In this document: piece by piece, positions 11,714 to 20,130 of the stretch
Layout: the number at the start of each line of letters is the position of its first letter
Numbering within the stretch: position 1 is the first letter of the stretch
Origin: Chrysomallon squamiferum
Lineage: Eukaryota; Mollusca; Gastropoda; Neomphalida; Peltospiridae
Direction of reading: 5' to 3'
NCBI GenBank assembly: GCA_012295275.1
Contig: CM022667.1
Location: 1,380,443 to 1,403,942 of the forward strand
Length of the DNA: 23,500 nucleotides
Position numbers and translations under genes: made by a program
The notes under the pieces: model-generated
The model's database searches: none
Seen by the model: the letters and a program-made list of their open reading frames with translations, nothing else
Told to the model about the DNA's origin: nothing

Positions 11714-14700
11714 GCAGGCAATCCACACCAATTTTAATTCCTACTAACAGCACATCCACCACCATCAAAACACGACCCAGAAATTTCCCCCCCAAAAAAA
11801 CAAAAACAATACTTCTTTTTAAAACAGACACAACAGAATTAAACAAAATTTCACAGGTCTTGACGAGAAAGTACAAACGAGAAAAAAGACAAGATTATAG
11901 TTATTATTACTGCGGCATTAGGAAGCCCCCTACAATCAGTCACACAACATTCCGACATACACGGCCATGAATATGTGCAAGAAGCAAACGATCATTACAC
12001 AACAGGATCAATATTTCATTCACATAAATTACAGACAGGCTAAAAATAGCAGCAGTCTGGTCCAAGGAGTAATGTACTGCCGCACTTGAGCTGCCTGGTC
12101 TGATCTGTACAGACACATGTAGGAGATGACAATCTGCTGGTACCACAGCAACAACACAAAACGGCAGTATTGCGTTACCTGTCACATTTTGCAGTGGTGA
12201 CTGTGGTTCTGTATACATTATACTCTCCAATTACACATTAATTCATTTACATACCTTATGTACCAGCAGGGAAAAGTGTTTGAAAGCTGGATGTGGGGAA
12301 AGGGTAGTCATTACGGCATTTATTACTTGGTAAGGCTGTGTGCATACGTTTTCTAAAAGTACAACAAAATGTCTTCCGTTTTTTTTTTTTTTTTCTTTGG
12401 ATTTAAATAATCAATTTCTGACAGAGAAGAAAATAAACTGATAAAACACACTCAACTTACAGTTAAATTCAGCATTCAACGAGCAACATAAGATTGTGCA
12501 TTTTAACAAAGACTTAAAAAAGTGGAAATTTTTACAAATACTTATGTGTTTATACCCATTCGAGACAAGATGTCTGCAAAGAACAATTAAAAAAAAACAC
12601 AAAAAAAAACAGTGTTTCTAAATTTCTAAAAATAAACAATCAAGAATCAGAGATGTTTGTTTAATTTTGTCAACATTTGATTTGGTCAATCAAAATGTGT
12701 TAAAGCCCATCCACAAATGCTTCAAGAAGCACTTCACTTGAGCATGTCTCCATGGGAGCAGTGAAAAAGTGCAATTAAGAGTGCCAAATCAGAGTCCCTC
12801 CAAAGACATTTCATGCAGAAAATAATTCATTCAAAATGTAATTGTCACAGAGTAAAAACCTGTCTGATTCAAAAGCTAGAAAAATTACACAAAGTTAAAC
12901 CAGACTCTGTGTTTGATGTATTGGTTACTATTATCTGAATAATCATCATGTTGCAAAGACAACAAAATAATAATTACAGTACAACAAATGTGAATCTCAG
13001 CAATGTCTTATATTTTGTCCTATCTTCTGTAATTTTCTAGATGTCCATTATTTATTTGAATAATAAGTGTAAATATGCGATAATAAAAAAAAAAAAAAAA
13101 AATTATTATTTATTTTAATTATTTACCCAATTTACTATGTTATTAAATTTTCTCAACTTTTTTTTAGAGGTTTGTTAAAAAATAAAAATATAACACCTAT
13201 ATACCATTATTTTCCTTTAATTTATTACTTTTTTATTAGTATTGTTATTGTATCACAATGTATCTATTAAGTTTACTGTTGAAATATTATCTAATTCAAT
13301 ATATACTGATTCAAATGAGCAATTACAGAAATATTTAACTAAAAATTCATCAGTTTGATGTTTATGAATGTATAAATTGTAAACCAGATAATACTTGATG
13401 ATATATTGTAAAATATAACCATATTAGCAAAATAGTCATGTCCAAATAATTTAAATAAACAGAAAGACTGAAAATTATCTTTTATTAAAACATATTATGT
13501 TAAATAAAATTTTGAATTAGGTTTTTGATTCCTATGGATGAACAGATTACCAAATTAAATCATTCTGCATTTGAAAATTTTAATCTCAAAACAGGATTCA
13601 AATATTTTGAACTTCTATACATGTAAAAAAAAAAATAATAATAATAATATATATCTGTATCATTACACTGAAATGAAAAAACACCTCTGTTACTGTTTGA
13701 ACATACAATCAAATTAACCTGCACTGTTATCCACCCACATTTTATTTGTTCTTTTTTCCACTATTTAAAAATTAATTTGTGTTAAATGCCAGAGGCCATA
13801 AGATGCAGTGTCAGTTTACCAAAAAAAAAAAAAAAAACAATAACAGTTGAATGAACAAGCCAAAATAAATCAGACCTAGCAATGTATTATTTTGTACATT
13901 AAATATTTGTATTAATATTGTTCATTAAAATTTTAAATATATTTCAATACACCCAAACAAAGTGTTTCTTTATTGCATAGAGCACTACAGTTTATTTTGA
14001 ATGGTATATCAAAACCACAATGAATTGTCCTTTAAATTATATATCTTATCTTTTACATGGTTGTCAGAGCAACACTAAGATCAACAAGGTTTTGTTTTCA
14101 ATGCCTAGAATCTAGATCAAGAGTTTGTGTACTGCAATGCATTCTGCCAGATCTTTTAAATATTTACTTGCATAGCCTATTACATCCATGTCATTTTGAG
14201 TGTCACTGCATTTCTTGTTATTGATATAATAAACATTGGCTGATCACATAATAAAAAGAAACAAAAATTATGTATTATATAACAAACGGAAACTATAGCT
14301 CTCTATACTTAAGTAACATGCAGTTTATGTTACATAATCAAAGGAAAATATGACGATAAACAACATTCAACATCAAACAAGGCTGTTTTTGTCTTTTCTT
14401 TTTTTTACTGGAATTTTTAAAAATGCACTTGTTTCTATTTAACAGCAACTGCAACTTATCACATGGATGTTCATACATACATTTTGAAGAGAATTTTAAA
14501 ATAATTAGTTAATGTTCTGTTAATTTATCAGGAAAATATATGAAAACCTGTTGACTTTCCATTTTGTGAACACACATTATATACACACATATACATTATA
14601 TATACATACACATTTCACCTGACCATAAATAAAACTATTAAATTTACATTTATTTATGAAATGATTTGCTGAATCTTACCTGAACTACCAAAGAACACTC

Positions 14701-17451
14701 AACTAATTACAAATTTATATGTTACTGAGAGTAATGTAAACGGAAGAAAAATTGTTGTTAGTCAAACATATCACCATTTTAATACGAAATTAATGTTAAT
14801 TCATTAAAGATTATCTTCACTTATTACATGAATGAACAGTTTAGAAATATTCTGCATGCTTCCTGGTTATGTCTTACTGGAGGTATTTTATCACTCTTAG
14901 TTAATAATGAAGTTTAACAACAAATAAGATAAAAAATACTTGTAGTCATGACATTCTGTACAGACGGTGTTAAAGTTTCTTCTAGTAAAAATAAACCTAT
15001 ATGCAATGCCATCATGAATCTGGTTATGAAGTGTTTTCTAGCAAGATTATTTTACTGCCATACTATATACTCCAAGATTAGATTTTCGTAATTATGCTCA
15101 AATTAGAAAACAAGATATTCAGTTATTTTGAATAAATATTAACACCTCAATTAGAAGAGAAGAAAAACTATATCTTTAAATGTAACATCAAACAATAACT
15201 ATTAACTTTAAATTTTGTTTTTTATTTTGAAAAGAAATTTAGCTGTTATTTATTTTCAGTAAAATGTTTTTTTCAAAATTAATTTTACTTTTGATTATGA
15301 GACATAATCCTACAAAGTACAAACATTATACAATATTTATATATTCTGTCTTAAAATAAACATTTTTATGAAAACATAACAATAGTTATACTTAAAACAA
15401 AATTTTATTTTGCCTTGTATTAAATCCTTATAAAATAAAAAAGATAAAACTTACTAGCATTAGAACAACTTCACACACTTAATGATGAACAAAAATTATA
15501 ATAAGAAAATTTAGAAGTTAATTTTTCAGTTCCTCTTTGCAATATTGATTATTGCTTTTTGTGGCTGTTATTTTATTTTATTTATTTAAAAGAGAAAAAA
15601 AATGCAAAATATTGCTTATAAATGAAAAAAATGTTGAAATGACAGCTGTTGTTAAATAATTTCAGAAAGATATGAAAGATAGTCAGCCCATTTACTGAAG
15701 GTTTTGTAAATATCAGCCCTATTCTTACACTTAAATAGAAAATATTAATACTTTAATGAAAAGCTTTAAAAATAGTATTTTTCAGCTTTAAAATTATAAA
15801 CAAAAATTGTTAACACAATGTTTTATATTGTGAATACATCATTTGCAATTAAATATGGAAGCAGCAATTATCAAAACAAATCTAAAGGAAAATTTTTTTA
15901 ATAAATTCATTTCCATTTATAGCAGCATTATTTTCGGAAAATATATATGTGAAAGAAATATATTTATAATAAAGACCTAAATAATTAATTACTGGTTTAC
16001 TATTTGAAATAAAGATTAAAGAATGTTTCAAAAAACTGATTATATTATTTGGTAATAACTAGTTACTAGATATATGTTCTGTTAAATTTAATAAATATGA
16101 TTAAACACCCATTATCTGTGGTTTTTAAGTAATAATTTAATGCTATAAATTTGTTCAGTTTATTTTAAACTTTTGAATACTAATCACTATTGTTTTAAGC
16201 CTAAACTGTTTGCCATAATAACAGATAAAATTTCTGACTGCAAATTTTAGACAGAATATTTATTTTAATCTGAGAAAGGTGAAAATACTGCAGAATACAG
16301 TTTGTAAATTTTACTGTTTTTATTATTATTATTATTATTTTCTTAAATCATCTATTTTAATTTTTTAACTTATAAATGCAAATTAATTCAAATGCATGTG
16401 TAAAAAATGTCGTAACTGCTAGCCGATTGACATTATTTAATTCTTACAAAACTTGAAATTTAAGATAAAGGTACATTCTCCACAATTTCTGTTTCATGTT
16501 TAATACATTATTTTCTGAACTTTAATAATATACCTATAAACAAAAACATCATAACTAATCAGATGATAGTATCTAGCAACCATATAACATAAGTCATAAC
16601 CATATTTTGATACATTTTAAAATGCTTTCTACAGATTCTCAAAAGAAAAATCCAAACTATTTATATTTTTTTTTATTGAGTTAAATTTATGGGTACATTC
16701 GTTTGATTGCAGGAGAATGACATAGGACAACGCTATGTCACAGAGACAAATTTCTTACATATGCTATCATGCCAGTTTACAAGATACTGCAGTTATGATA
16801 TCCGCCATATTGGAACGTCAAACAAATTTAGGGGGTGCATGCAGTGTCAATGAAATATATACTTACCAGTATTGCATCTCTAATATTTCTTTTGATGTCT
16901 TCTATTTTTCGTTTTCGTTCTCTAAAATAAAAACATTAGAATTATTGTAAATGAATACAACTAAGAATATAATACGAGTTAAATACATGTAAGAGATCGA
17001 CCTGCCTCCCCTAATTGTCGGCGTTAGAAACGATCATGCATGCATAATTAGAAGCGGCCATTGAACATGACCACAATAAATAAACGAAATCAAGGCCATA
17101 AACAGAACATTAACTTACTCTGGATCGAATCCATTCACGTGCAATATCTTCATCTGCTTCACAATAGTTGATTTTCCAGACTCCCCCGCACCTTCAATAA
17201 ACAAAAATACACCATGAATATAGATTAAATGATTGTGTGTATTAGAATATTCTAACGGAGTGCCGACAGCCTACCATGCCAATCGCGCTAAGACGCCGCC
17301 ATTTCAGCTACATACCTAGCAATAACAACCGATGGGTCGCCCGGTATATTTGTTTGTCCTTTTGTAACTGTTTTTCAATCTTTCTATTTGCTTCCTTCCG
17401 CATTTTATCATCCTCGTCCTCCTGACTTCTGAACTGGCGAAAGCACCCCAT
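4784..17451 (-). CDS. GNAS: G-protein alpha-s subunit gene, 5' part (exons 1-4 of a longer gene)
   Basis: G-alpha-s carries the signal from activated seven-helix receptors to adenylyl cyclase at the inner face of the plasma membrane, raising cAMP. The joined coding segments are 17451-17316, 17191-17119, 16921-16867 and 4903-4784 (136+73+55+120 = 384 nt, 128 codons, one open frame). The product shows MGCF at the N-terminus, the family's [10 protein letters not shown], the P-loop [21 protein letters not shown], and the alpha-s-specific [18 protein letters not shown]. About one third of the usual 380 or so residues is present. The rest (switch I-III, NKQD, TCAVDT, C-terminus) must lie beyond position 1, and I found no further exon in 1-4783. 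The alpha-s assignment, rather than Gi, Gq or G12, rests on the N-terminus and on the [13 protein letters not shown] and RVDYIQD segments. Gene identity is very sure; single-gene orthology is inferred. Confidence 0.96.
4999..5020. repeat. (TA)n microsatellite
   Basis: About ten TA units after a 13-A run and a TATG/TGTG transition, about 100 bp into intron 3 from the exon 4 side. Confidence 0.9.
5346..5510. repeat. Two-copy tandem repeat, period 78 bp
   Basis: TTAAATAAAACAAATATATA followed by CACAATTT occurs at 5371 and again at 5449. Similar flanks (TTTaCATTTTCTA before; ATTATTTAAA and CATGTAA after) show a duplicated unit of about 78 bp. A weaker third copy may lie just to the left. The duplication explains the repeated CIYLFYLK in the minus-strand frame there, which is not a gene. 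Confidence 0.8.
6085..6165. repeat. Degenerate (AAAT)n tract
   Basis: Runs of AATA/AAAT units with TTAA and GTAA interruptions, about 80 bp. Confidence 0.85.
7727..7756. repeat. Poly(A) plus (GAAA)n
   Basis: A 13-A run followed by four GAAA-type units. Confidence 0.85.
8218..8250. repeat. (CACAAA)n-like repeat
   Basis: Three to four hexanucleotide CACAAA units grading into CACAGA. Confidence 0.75.
8378..8408. repeat. (GGTA/GGCA)n microsatellite
   Basis: About eight tetranucleotide units alternating AGGT and AGGC. It is unusual here for being GC-rich. It yields the QVGRQVGRQ run in one frame, which I do not regard as coding. Confidence 0.85.
8687..8724. repeat. Poly(T) run, 38 bp
   Basis: The longest homopolymer in the window. 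On the gene strand it is poly(A), so it could be the tail of an old retroposed sequence, although I find no body or target duplication. Confidence 0.9.
9387..9396 (+). promoter_or_regulatory. MEF2-type site CTAAAAATAG, copy 2 (intron 3)
   Basis: The same 12-mer, GGCTAAAAATAG, lies in a locally less AT-rich stretch. Both this copy and copy 1 are preceded by C and followed by CTATCA and then TTTCA(a)AGTGAC, so these two sites may share ancestry or be parts of a dispersed repeat. Only the inner GCTA/TAGC arms pair here. Confidence 0.4.
9507..9560 (+). repeat. A-rich purine tract
   Basis: About 54 bp of A and G only, including an 18-A run, directly after a more complex segment (9360-9500) that contains MEF2-type copy 2. 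The arrangement resembles an A-rich retroposon tail, but no family was recognised. Confidence 0.7.
10341..10368. repeat. (AAAATC)n repeat
   Basis: Four hexanucleotide units of AAAATC. In frame it gives the KSKSKSK run of a chance ORF. Confidence 0.85.
11680..11712. repeat. Poly(A) run, 33 bp
   Basis: An uninterrupted A run following a C-rich stretch (CCCCACCCCC) on the plus strand. Confidence 0.9.
12040..12049 (+). promoter_or_regulatory. MEF2-type site CTAAAAATAG, copy 3 (intron 3)
   Basis: The third copy of the 12-mer. It is again the core of a 28-nt inverted repeat: CAGAC (12032-12036) pairs with GTCTG (12055-12059), and GCTA pairs with TAGC around AAAA. The outer arms differ from those of copy 1 but are equally complementary. 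Confidence 0.4.
13011..13081 (+). repeat. Dispersed repeat, copy A
   Basis: It resembles copy B at 18312-18387 along its length. Shared blocks are TATTTT.TCCTAT, TAATTT.CTAGAT, ATTATTTATTT and TGTAAATATGCGAT, with small gaps. It is too diverged and AT-rich to name. It is followed directly by an 18-A run. Confidence 0.6.
16318..16340. repeat. (TTA)n microsatellite
   Basis: About seven trinucleotide units in intron 3. Confidence 0.9.
16867..16921 (-). CDS. GNAS: GNAS exon 3: short linker and helix A start
   Basis: A 55-nt exon. With the two bases from exon 2 it reads [19 protein letters not shown], the basic linker into helix A of the helical domain. The acceptor is TTTTATTTTAG and the donor is CTG|GTAAGT (phase 0). 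Only this phase joins exons 2 and 4 in frame. It lines up with vertebrate exon 4 (EKATKVQDIKNNLKEAIE); no counterpart of the alternatively spliced vertebrate exon 3 is visible in the 197-bp intron before it. The gene therefore appears to make only the short form here. Confidence 0.93.
16922..17118 (-). other. GNAS intron 2 (197 bp)
   Basis: Bounded by GTAAGT and TTTTATTTTAG. I see no reading segment with splice sites that could serve as an extra exon. It contains GCATGCATGC near 17037-17046, a short alternating and self-complementary stretch, and otherwise nothing notable. Confidence 0.88.
17119..17191 (-). CDS. GNAS: GNAS exon 2: P-loop (G1) and helix 1
   Basis: The exon enters after TTGAAG and completes the split glycine codon, giving GAGESGKST (residues 46-54). 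This is the phosphate-binding G1 loop, with Lys52 and Ser53 as the nucleotide and magnesium ligands of the family. [15 protein letters not shown] follows, which is helix 1 and the linker to the helical domain. It is 73 nt long and ends CCAGA|GTAAGT, leaving two bases (GA) of a glutamate codon for exon 3. No residue of the G1 motif is altered, so nucleotide binding is expected to be intact. Confidence 0.96.
17192..17315 (-). other. GNAS intron 1 (124 bp)
   Basis: A short intron (GTATGT...TTGAAG) that interrupts the first glycine of the P-loop. It contains ATGGCGGC on the gene strand (17294-17301), the core of a YY1-type site of the kind often found just downstream of animal promoters. It also has several CpGs, unlike the rest of the gene's introns. 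Use of the YY1-type site is inferred only. Confidence 0.9.
17316..17451 (-). CDS. GNAS: GNAS exon 1: N-terminus and start of P-loop
   Basis: This exon encodes residues 1-45 and the first base of codon 46. It begins MGCFRQF. Gly2 and Cys3 are the lipid-modified residues of G-alpha-s, and there is no serine at position 6, so a myristoylation signal is absent as expected. Residues 10-35 form a charged, lysine/glutamate-rich N-terminal helix, the G-beta-gamma contact surface in this family. RATHRLLLL (37-45) is beta strand 1. The start is supported by a favourable context (A at -3, G at +4) and by an in-frame TAG 25 codons upstream (17526-17524) with no other in-frame ATG between. The exon ends CTAG|GTATGT, splitting the first P-loop glycine. 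Confidence 0.96.
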
Positions 17452-17541
17452 ACTGGCTCGATTTCGGCCAGTTTGCTCTCGTGCCGCAGAATGATAAACC
17501 CCTAGGTATCCAATGTCAGAACACTAAAAATTTCCCTGCTT

Positions 17542-17573
17542 CCCTTCTAGACCTGGTGTCCAGGGCTAGAGGG
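17542..17573 (-). promoter_or_regulatory. GC-rich inverted repeat upstream of start codon
   Basis: Arms 17542-17556 and 17560-17573 pair around a 3-nt loop: CTAGACCTGG faces CCAGGGCTAG with one A-G mismatch, and CCCT faces AGGG beyond a single bulged T. That is 13 Watson-Crick pairs. It lies 91-122 nt before the ATG, so if it is transcribed it would form a strong stem-loop in the 5' leader. As DNA it could be a dimeric protein-binding site. Confidence 0.6.
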
Positions 17574-17615
17574 CGTTACTTCCCGGCCCTCACGGTTTCT
17601 CTCCAGGTATATCAT
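17547..17615 (-). other. Possible uORF in GNAS 5' leader (22 codons)
   Basis: Gene-strand ATG at 17615 opens a 22-residue frame starting MIYLERN and ending in TAG at 17549-17547, inside the inverted repeat. It is out of frame with the main start and closes 95 nt before it. The start context is weak (T at -3). It matters only if transcription begins upstream of 17615, which is not known. Confidence 0.35.
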
Positions 17616-18238
17616 GAAAACTGTATACAATCCCGTGCCGACATTGATAACTACATACCACACTCAACATCGCTTTGACAGGCATGTGCTGGGTGGGGCT
17701 AGTGTTAGGAATGCCGGGAAAAATTGCTCAATATATTTTCGTTCAGCGTCAAAAAGAGCTTGAGAGCGCTTGCGGAAACCTATTTGTTAGAAAATCAGAC
17801 GGCTCAAGAAAAATTACCTACTTATTAAATTGTTTTGTTTTAATTAGACGAAATATCTTCTAACAAGTTTTCTATTTTCTTTCACTGACTTTTTTTTTAT
17901 CAATTTTAATTTATTTTAAAATCATATATATAATATTTGATTTAATAGTAAATTATTATGTGACGAAATTGTAATATTTTTTCTCCCATATAATGCATGC
18001 ACAATGCAGTTCTAAATTTATTTAAATGTGCACATGTGTGCATTTGCAGAAATAATATTCGAAAAGTAATACACTTTTATTTCTTCTTCTTTTCTTTTTC
18101 TATCTTTCTTTCTTTTTATTTTATGCAGTTCATAAAATATATATTTAAGGAGATAATTTTTAATATTTTGTAATTACTATATTTATTTAATTAATTTTTA
18201 TTATCATAATATCTGTATTAAAATTTATGTAAATAGTT

Positions 18239-18240
<2 letters not shown>

Positions 18241-18297
<57 letters not shown>

Positions 18298-18311
18298 TGT
18301 TGTTGTTGTTG
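18241..18311. repeat. (ATT)n(TGT)n microsatellite
   Basis: About 19 ATT units followed by four TGT units, about 800 bp upstream of the start codon. Confidence 0.95.
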
Positions 18312-18387
18312 TATTTTTCCTATTCATATATTTTTAATTTCCTAGATATCTATTATTTATTTTAATGACTATTGTAAATATGCGATG
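18312..18387 (+). repeat. Dispersed repeat, copy B
   Basis: The second copy of the 13011-13081 repeat, lying just after the (ATT)n(TGT)n array. It ends with the same TGTAAATATGCGAT block. One copy is inside intron 3 and the other is upstream of the gene, in the same orientation. Confidence 0.6.
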
Positions 18388-18826
18388 TTGTTACAAAATC
18401 ATTTAAACTGGACGATTGAACTTTTGTAAAATAACTGATTACAAAAAATATTTTTAAAGCACTATATATGTATAATAATTTTGTATTATTTATTTATTTA
18501 CTGTTACTAAACAAAATAATTTCAGCAGTGGTTTTTGAACTTTTGTTATAGTTTTATTATTTATGTTATATATGTATAATGCTTATTGTAGAAACGGATC
18601 TAATTCAGCACAATCTCATTCGCGTTAGCAAACATTTTGTAAACTGAACGCACCCGCTATTTTCATTTCCGGACATTTTCGGAATTTTCCGTTCACGACA
18701 ACAGAAAAATAAATGAATATTGAAACTTTTTCATATTATTTCGTTCTTCGTATTATTATTATTATTTTAAGTAATTGTGAACGTTCTGCGCTATGAATGT
18801 ATTTCATGAATTTAACTAATGTCAGT

Positions 18827-18915
18827 GGAGGTAACAAACGCGTTCACTGTCGTAATCAGAGCCTTCTGTTTTTGACACTAGATAACCTAACTCAATTAAT
18901 TAGTTTGTTACGTCC
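18827..18915. repeat. 13-bp inverted repeat pair, 89-bp span
   Basis: GGAGGTAACAAAC (18827-18839) and GTTTGTTACGTCC (18903-18915) are complementary at 12 of 13 positions, with 63 bp between them. No flanking duplication is seen, so it is either a very small relic element or a chance dyad in a CpG-containing island. Confidence 0.45.
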
Positions 18916-19308
18916 ACAAGTCGGTATTGGACACGCACAATTGATTATGAGACATAGTTCTTGATTACGTCATATCACATAATAAATGTTGTTCTTATTG
19001 TTATTTACACGACAGTACACATTAATAATGCCATTTCTATTAATTCTGTTAACAATAAAGTTCAGAACAGTGTTATTTGCCAGAATTTTAAGATACTTAT
19101 ATTTTATTGAGTCTGAATTTCAGGACCAACATAATTAACTTTCTGAAACTCTCACTTTGTGTGTGTATGCGTATATGCGTGCGAGAGGGAGAGCATATTG
19201 TTAAAGAATATATATATATATACTTTTGTTAATTCATTTACATTAGCTTGACAAAGTCTTATCTGTTGTTTTGTTTGTTGTTCTTTCTTTCTTTCTTTTT
19301 TGTTTAAA

Positions 19309-19312
<4 letters not shown>

Positions 19313-19358
<46 letters not shown>
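19313..19358. repeat. (ATT)n microsatellite
   Basis: About 15 pure ATT units, preceded by CTTT and TTGT repeats (19264-19305). Confidence 0.95.
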
Positions 19359-19917
19359 TTTATTAGAAAAGACATTAAATTAATTTATAGTGCCATTTAT
19401 TATCGTTTGTTAACATATCACCCGGTATGTTATATTATGATACGTCACGTTATATTATATTATTATTATTTATTTATTTTTACTGTTGTATTACGTCACA
19501 TTGTGTACTTTACTTTTGTATTACATTATGTTATAATTTACAAATACATAATTTAATTTGAATAATTATTAAAACTACTTTGTTCAAATAGGATGTGAAA
19601 TAAAAATATTTAAAATGCTACTCTTCATAATTAGAAGCAATGAATCTTCACGCAAATACGTACGTAAACATGCACATACATGCATGCTCGCACATATATT
19701 TATAAATACGTTAAAATGTTAAAATGGTTCTTCATTACAAAGAAAAAACATCTGTGTAATTACTAATGGACCATTTGTGTTTAAATAAATAAGAACGAAA
19801 ATGTTATAAGCTTCAGTTAAATTACTTTGGATGAAACTAAGCATGAAGGATCATAAGATGCATTCTTGTTAATGACAAAGAGTACTAAAAATTGATGTGC
19901 ATTTTTCGGTCAAAATA

Positions 19918-19943
19918 TATTATTATTATTGTTGTTGTTGTTG
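19918..19943. repeat. (ATT)n(GTT)n microsatellite
   Basis: A short compound array of ATT units turning into GTT units. Confidence 0.9.
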
Positions 19944-20025
19944 TCATTAATAGCTTAATCATTATTATCACCATTATTACTGTCAATTATTGTTAGTTTT
20001 TATTTATATTTTTTATCATACTTAT

Positions 20026-20130
20026 CATCTTCAACATGATCATTTTTATCATTTTGTATTATTATTATTGTTGTTATTATCCCAAACATCATCATCACTG
20101 TCTCTATCATCATCATCATTATTAAGTGAT
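20026..20130. repeat. Degenerate ATC/ATT/GTT trinucleotide region
   Basis: About 100 bp of imperfect ATC, ATT and GTT triplets. A similar stretch is at 20718-20865. The minus-strand translation (Met/Ile/Asp/His runs) is a by-product. Confidence 0.8.

Larger units (their letters stand above)
4904..16866 (-). other. GNAS intron 3 (11,963 bp)
   Basis: A very long AT-rich intron with many poly(A)/poly(T) runs and microsatellites, some listed separately. The longest tracts are 38 T at 8687-8724 and 33 A at 11680-11712. It has islands of more complex, less AT-rich sequence at about 6530-6960, 9360-9480, 9830-10140, 10500-10680 and 11880-12240. I found no splice-flanked coding segment and no nested gene. 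Open frames such as 9415-9651, 9875-10138 and 11940-12230 have no recognisable protein features. The stretch 13000-16700 is almost uniformly AT-rich. Confidence 0.88.
17452..17850 (-). promoter_or_regulatory. Putative GNAS promoter and 5' UTR region
   Basis: Base composition changes sharply here: CpGs and G/C-rich words appear between about 17250 and 17800, while both flanks are AT-rich. Being directly upstream of the start codon, this is the natural place for the promoter and 5' UTR. Visible elements are a CACCC/Sp-KLF-like block (AGCCCCACCC on the gene strand, about 17689-17698), a CCAAT motif at 17511-17515 on the plus strand, a CTAGAGGGCG word resembling the CTCF core (17566-17575, plus strand), and the hairpin and uORF listed separately. 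I see no clear TATA box at a convincing distance. The start of transcription cannot be placed from sequence alone, and a non-coding first exon farther upstream is possible. Confidence 0.55.

Noticed and set aside
11623-11970. 115-residue plus-strand ORF, the longest here
   Set aside because: It is built around poly(A) (Lys run) and C/A-rich low-complexity sequence, and its antisense partner is a Phe run. It is not protein-like.
17481-17863. Two plus-strand ORFs (17481-17678 and 17675-17863) as a divergent gene
   Set aside because: They lie in the GNAS promoter/leader region, which is less AT-rich and so has longer chance frames. No family features or splice sites are apparent.
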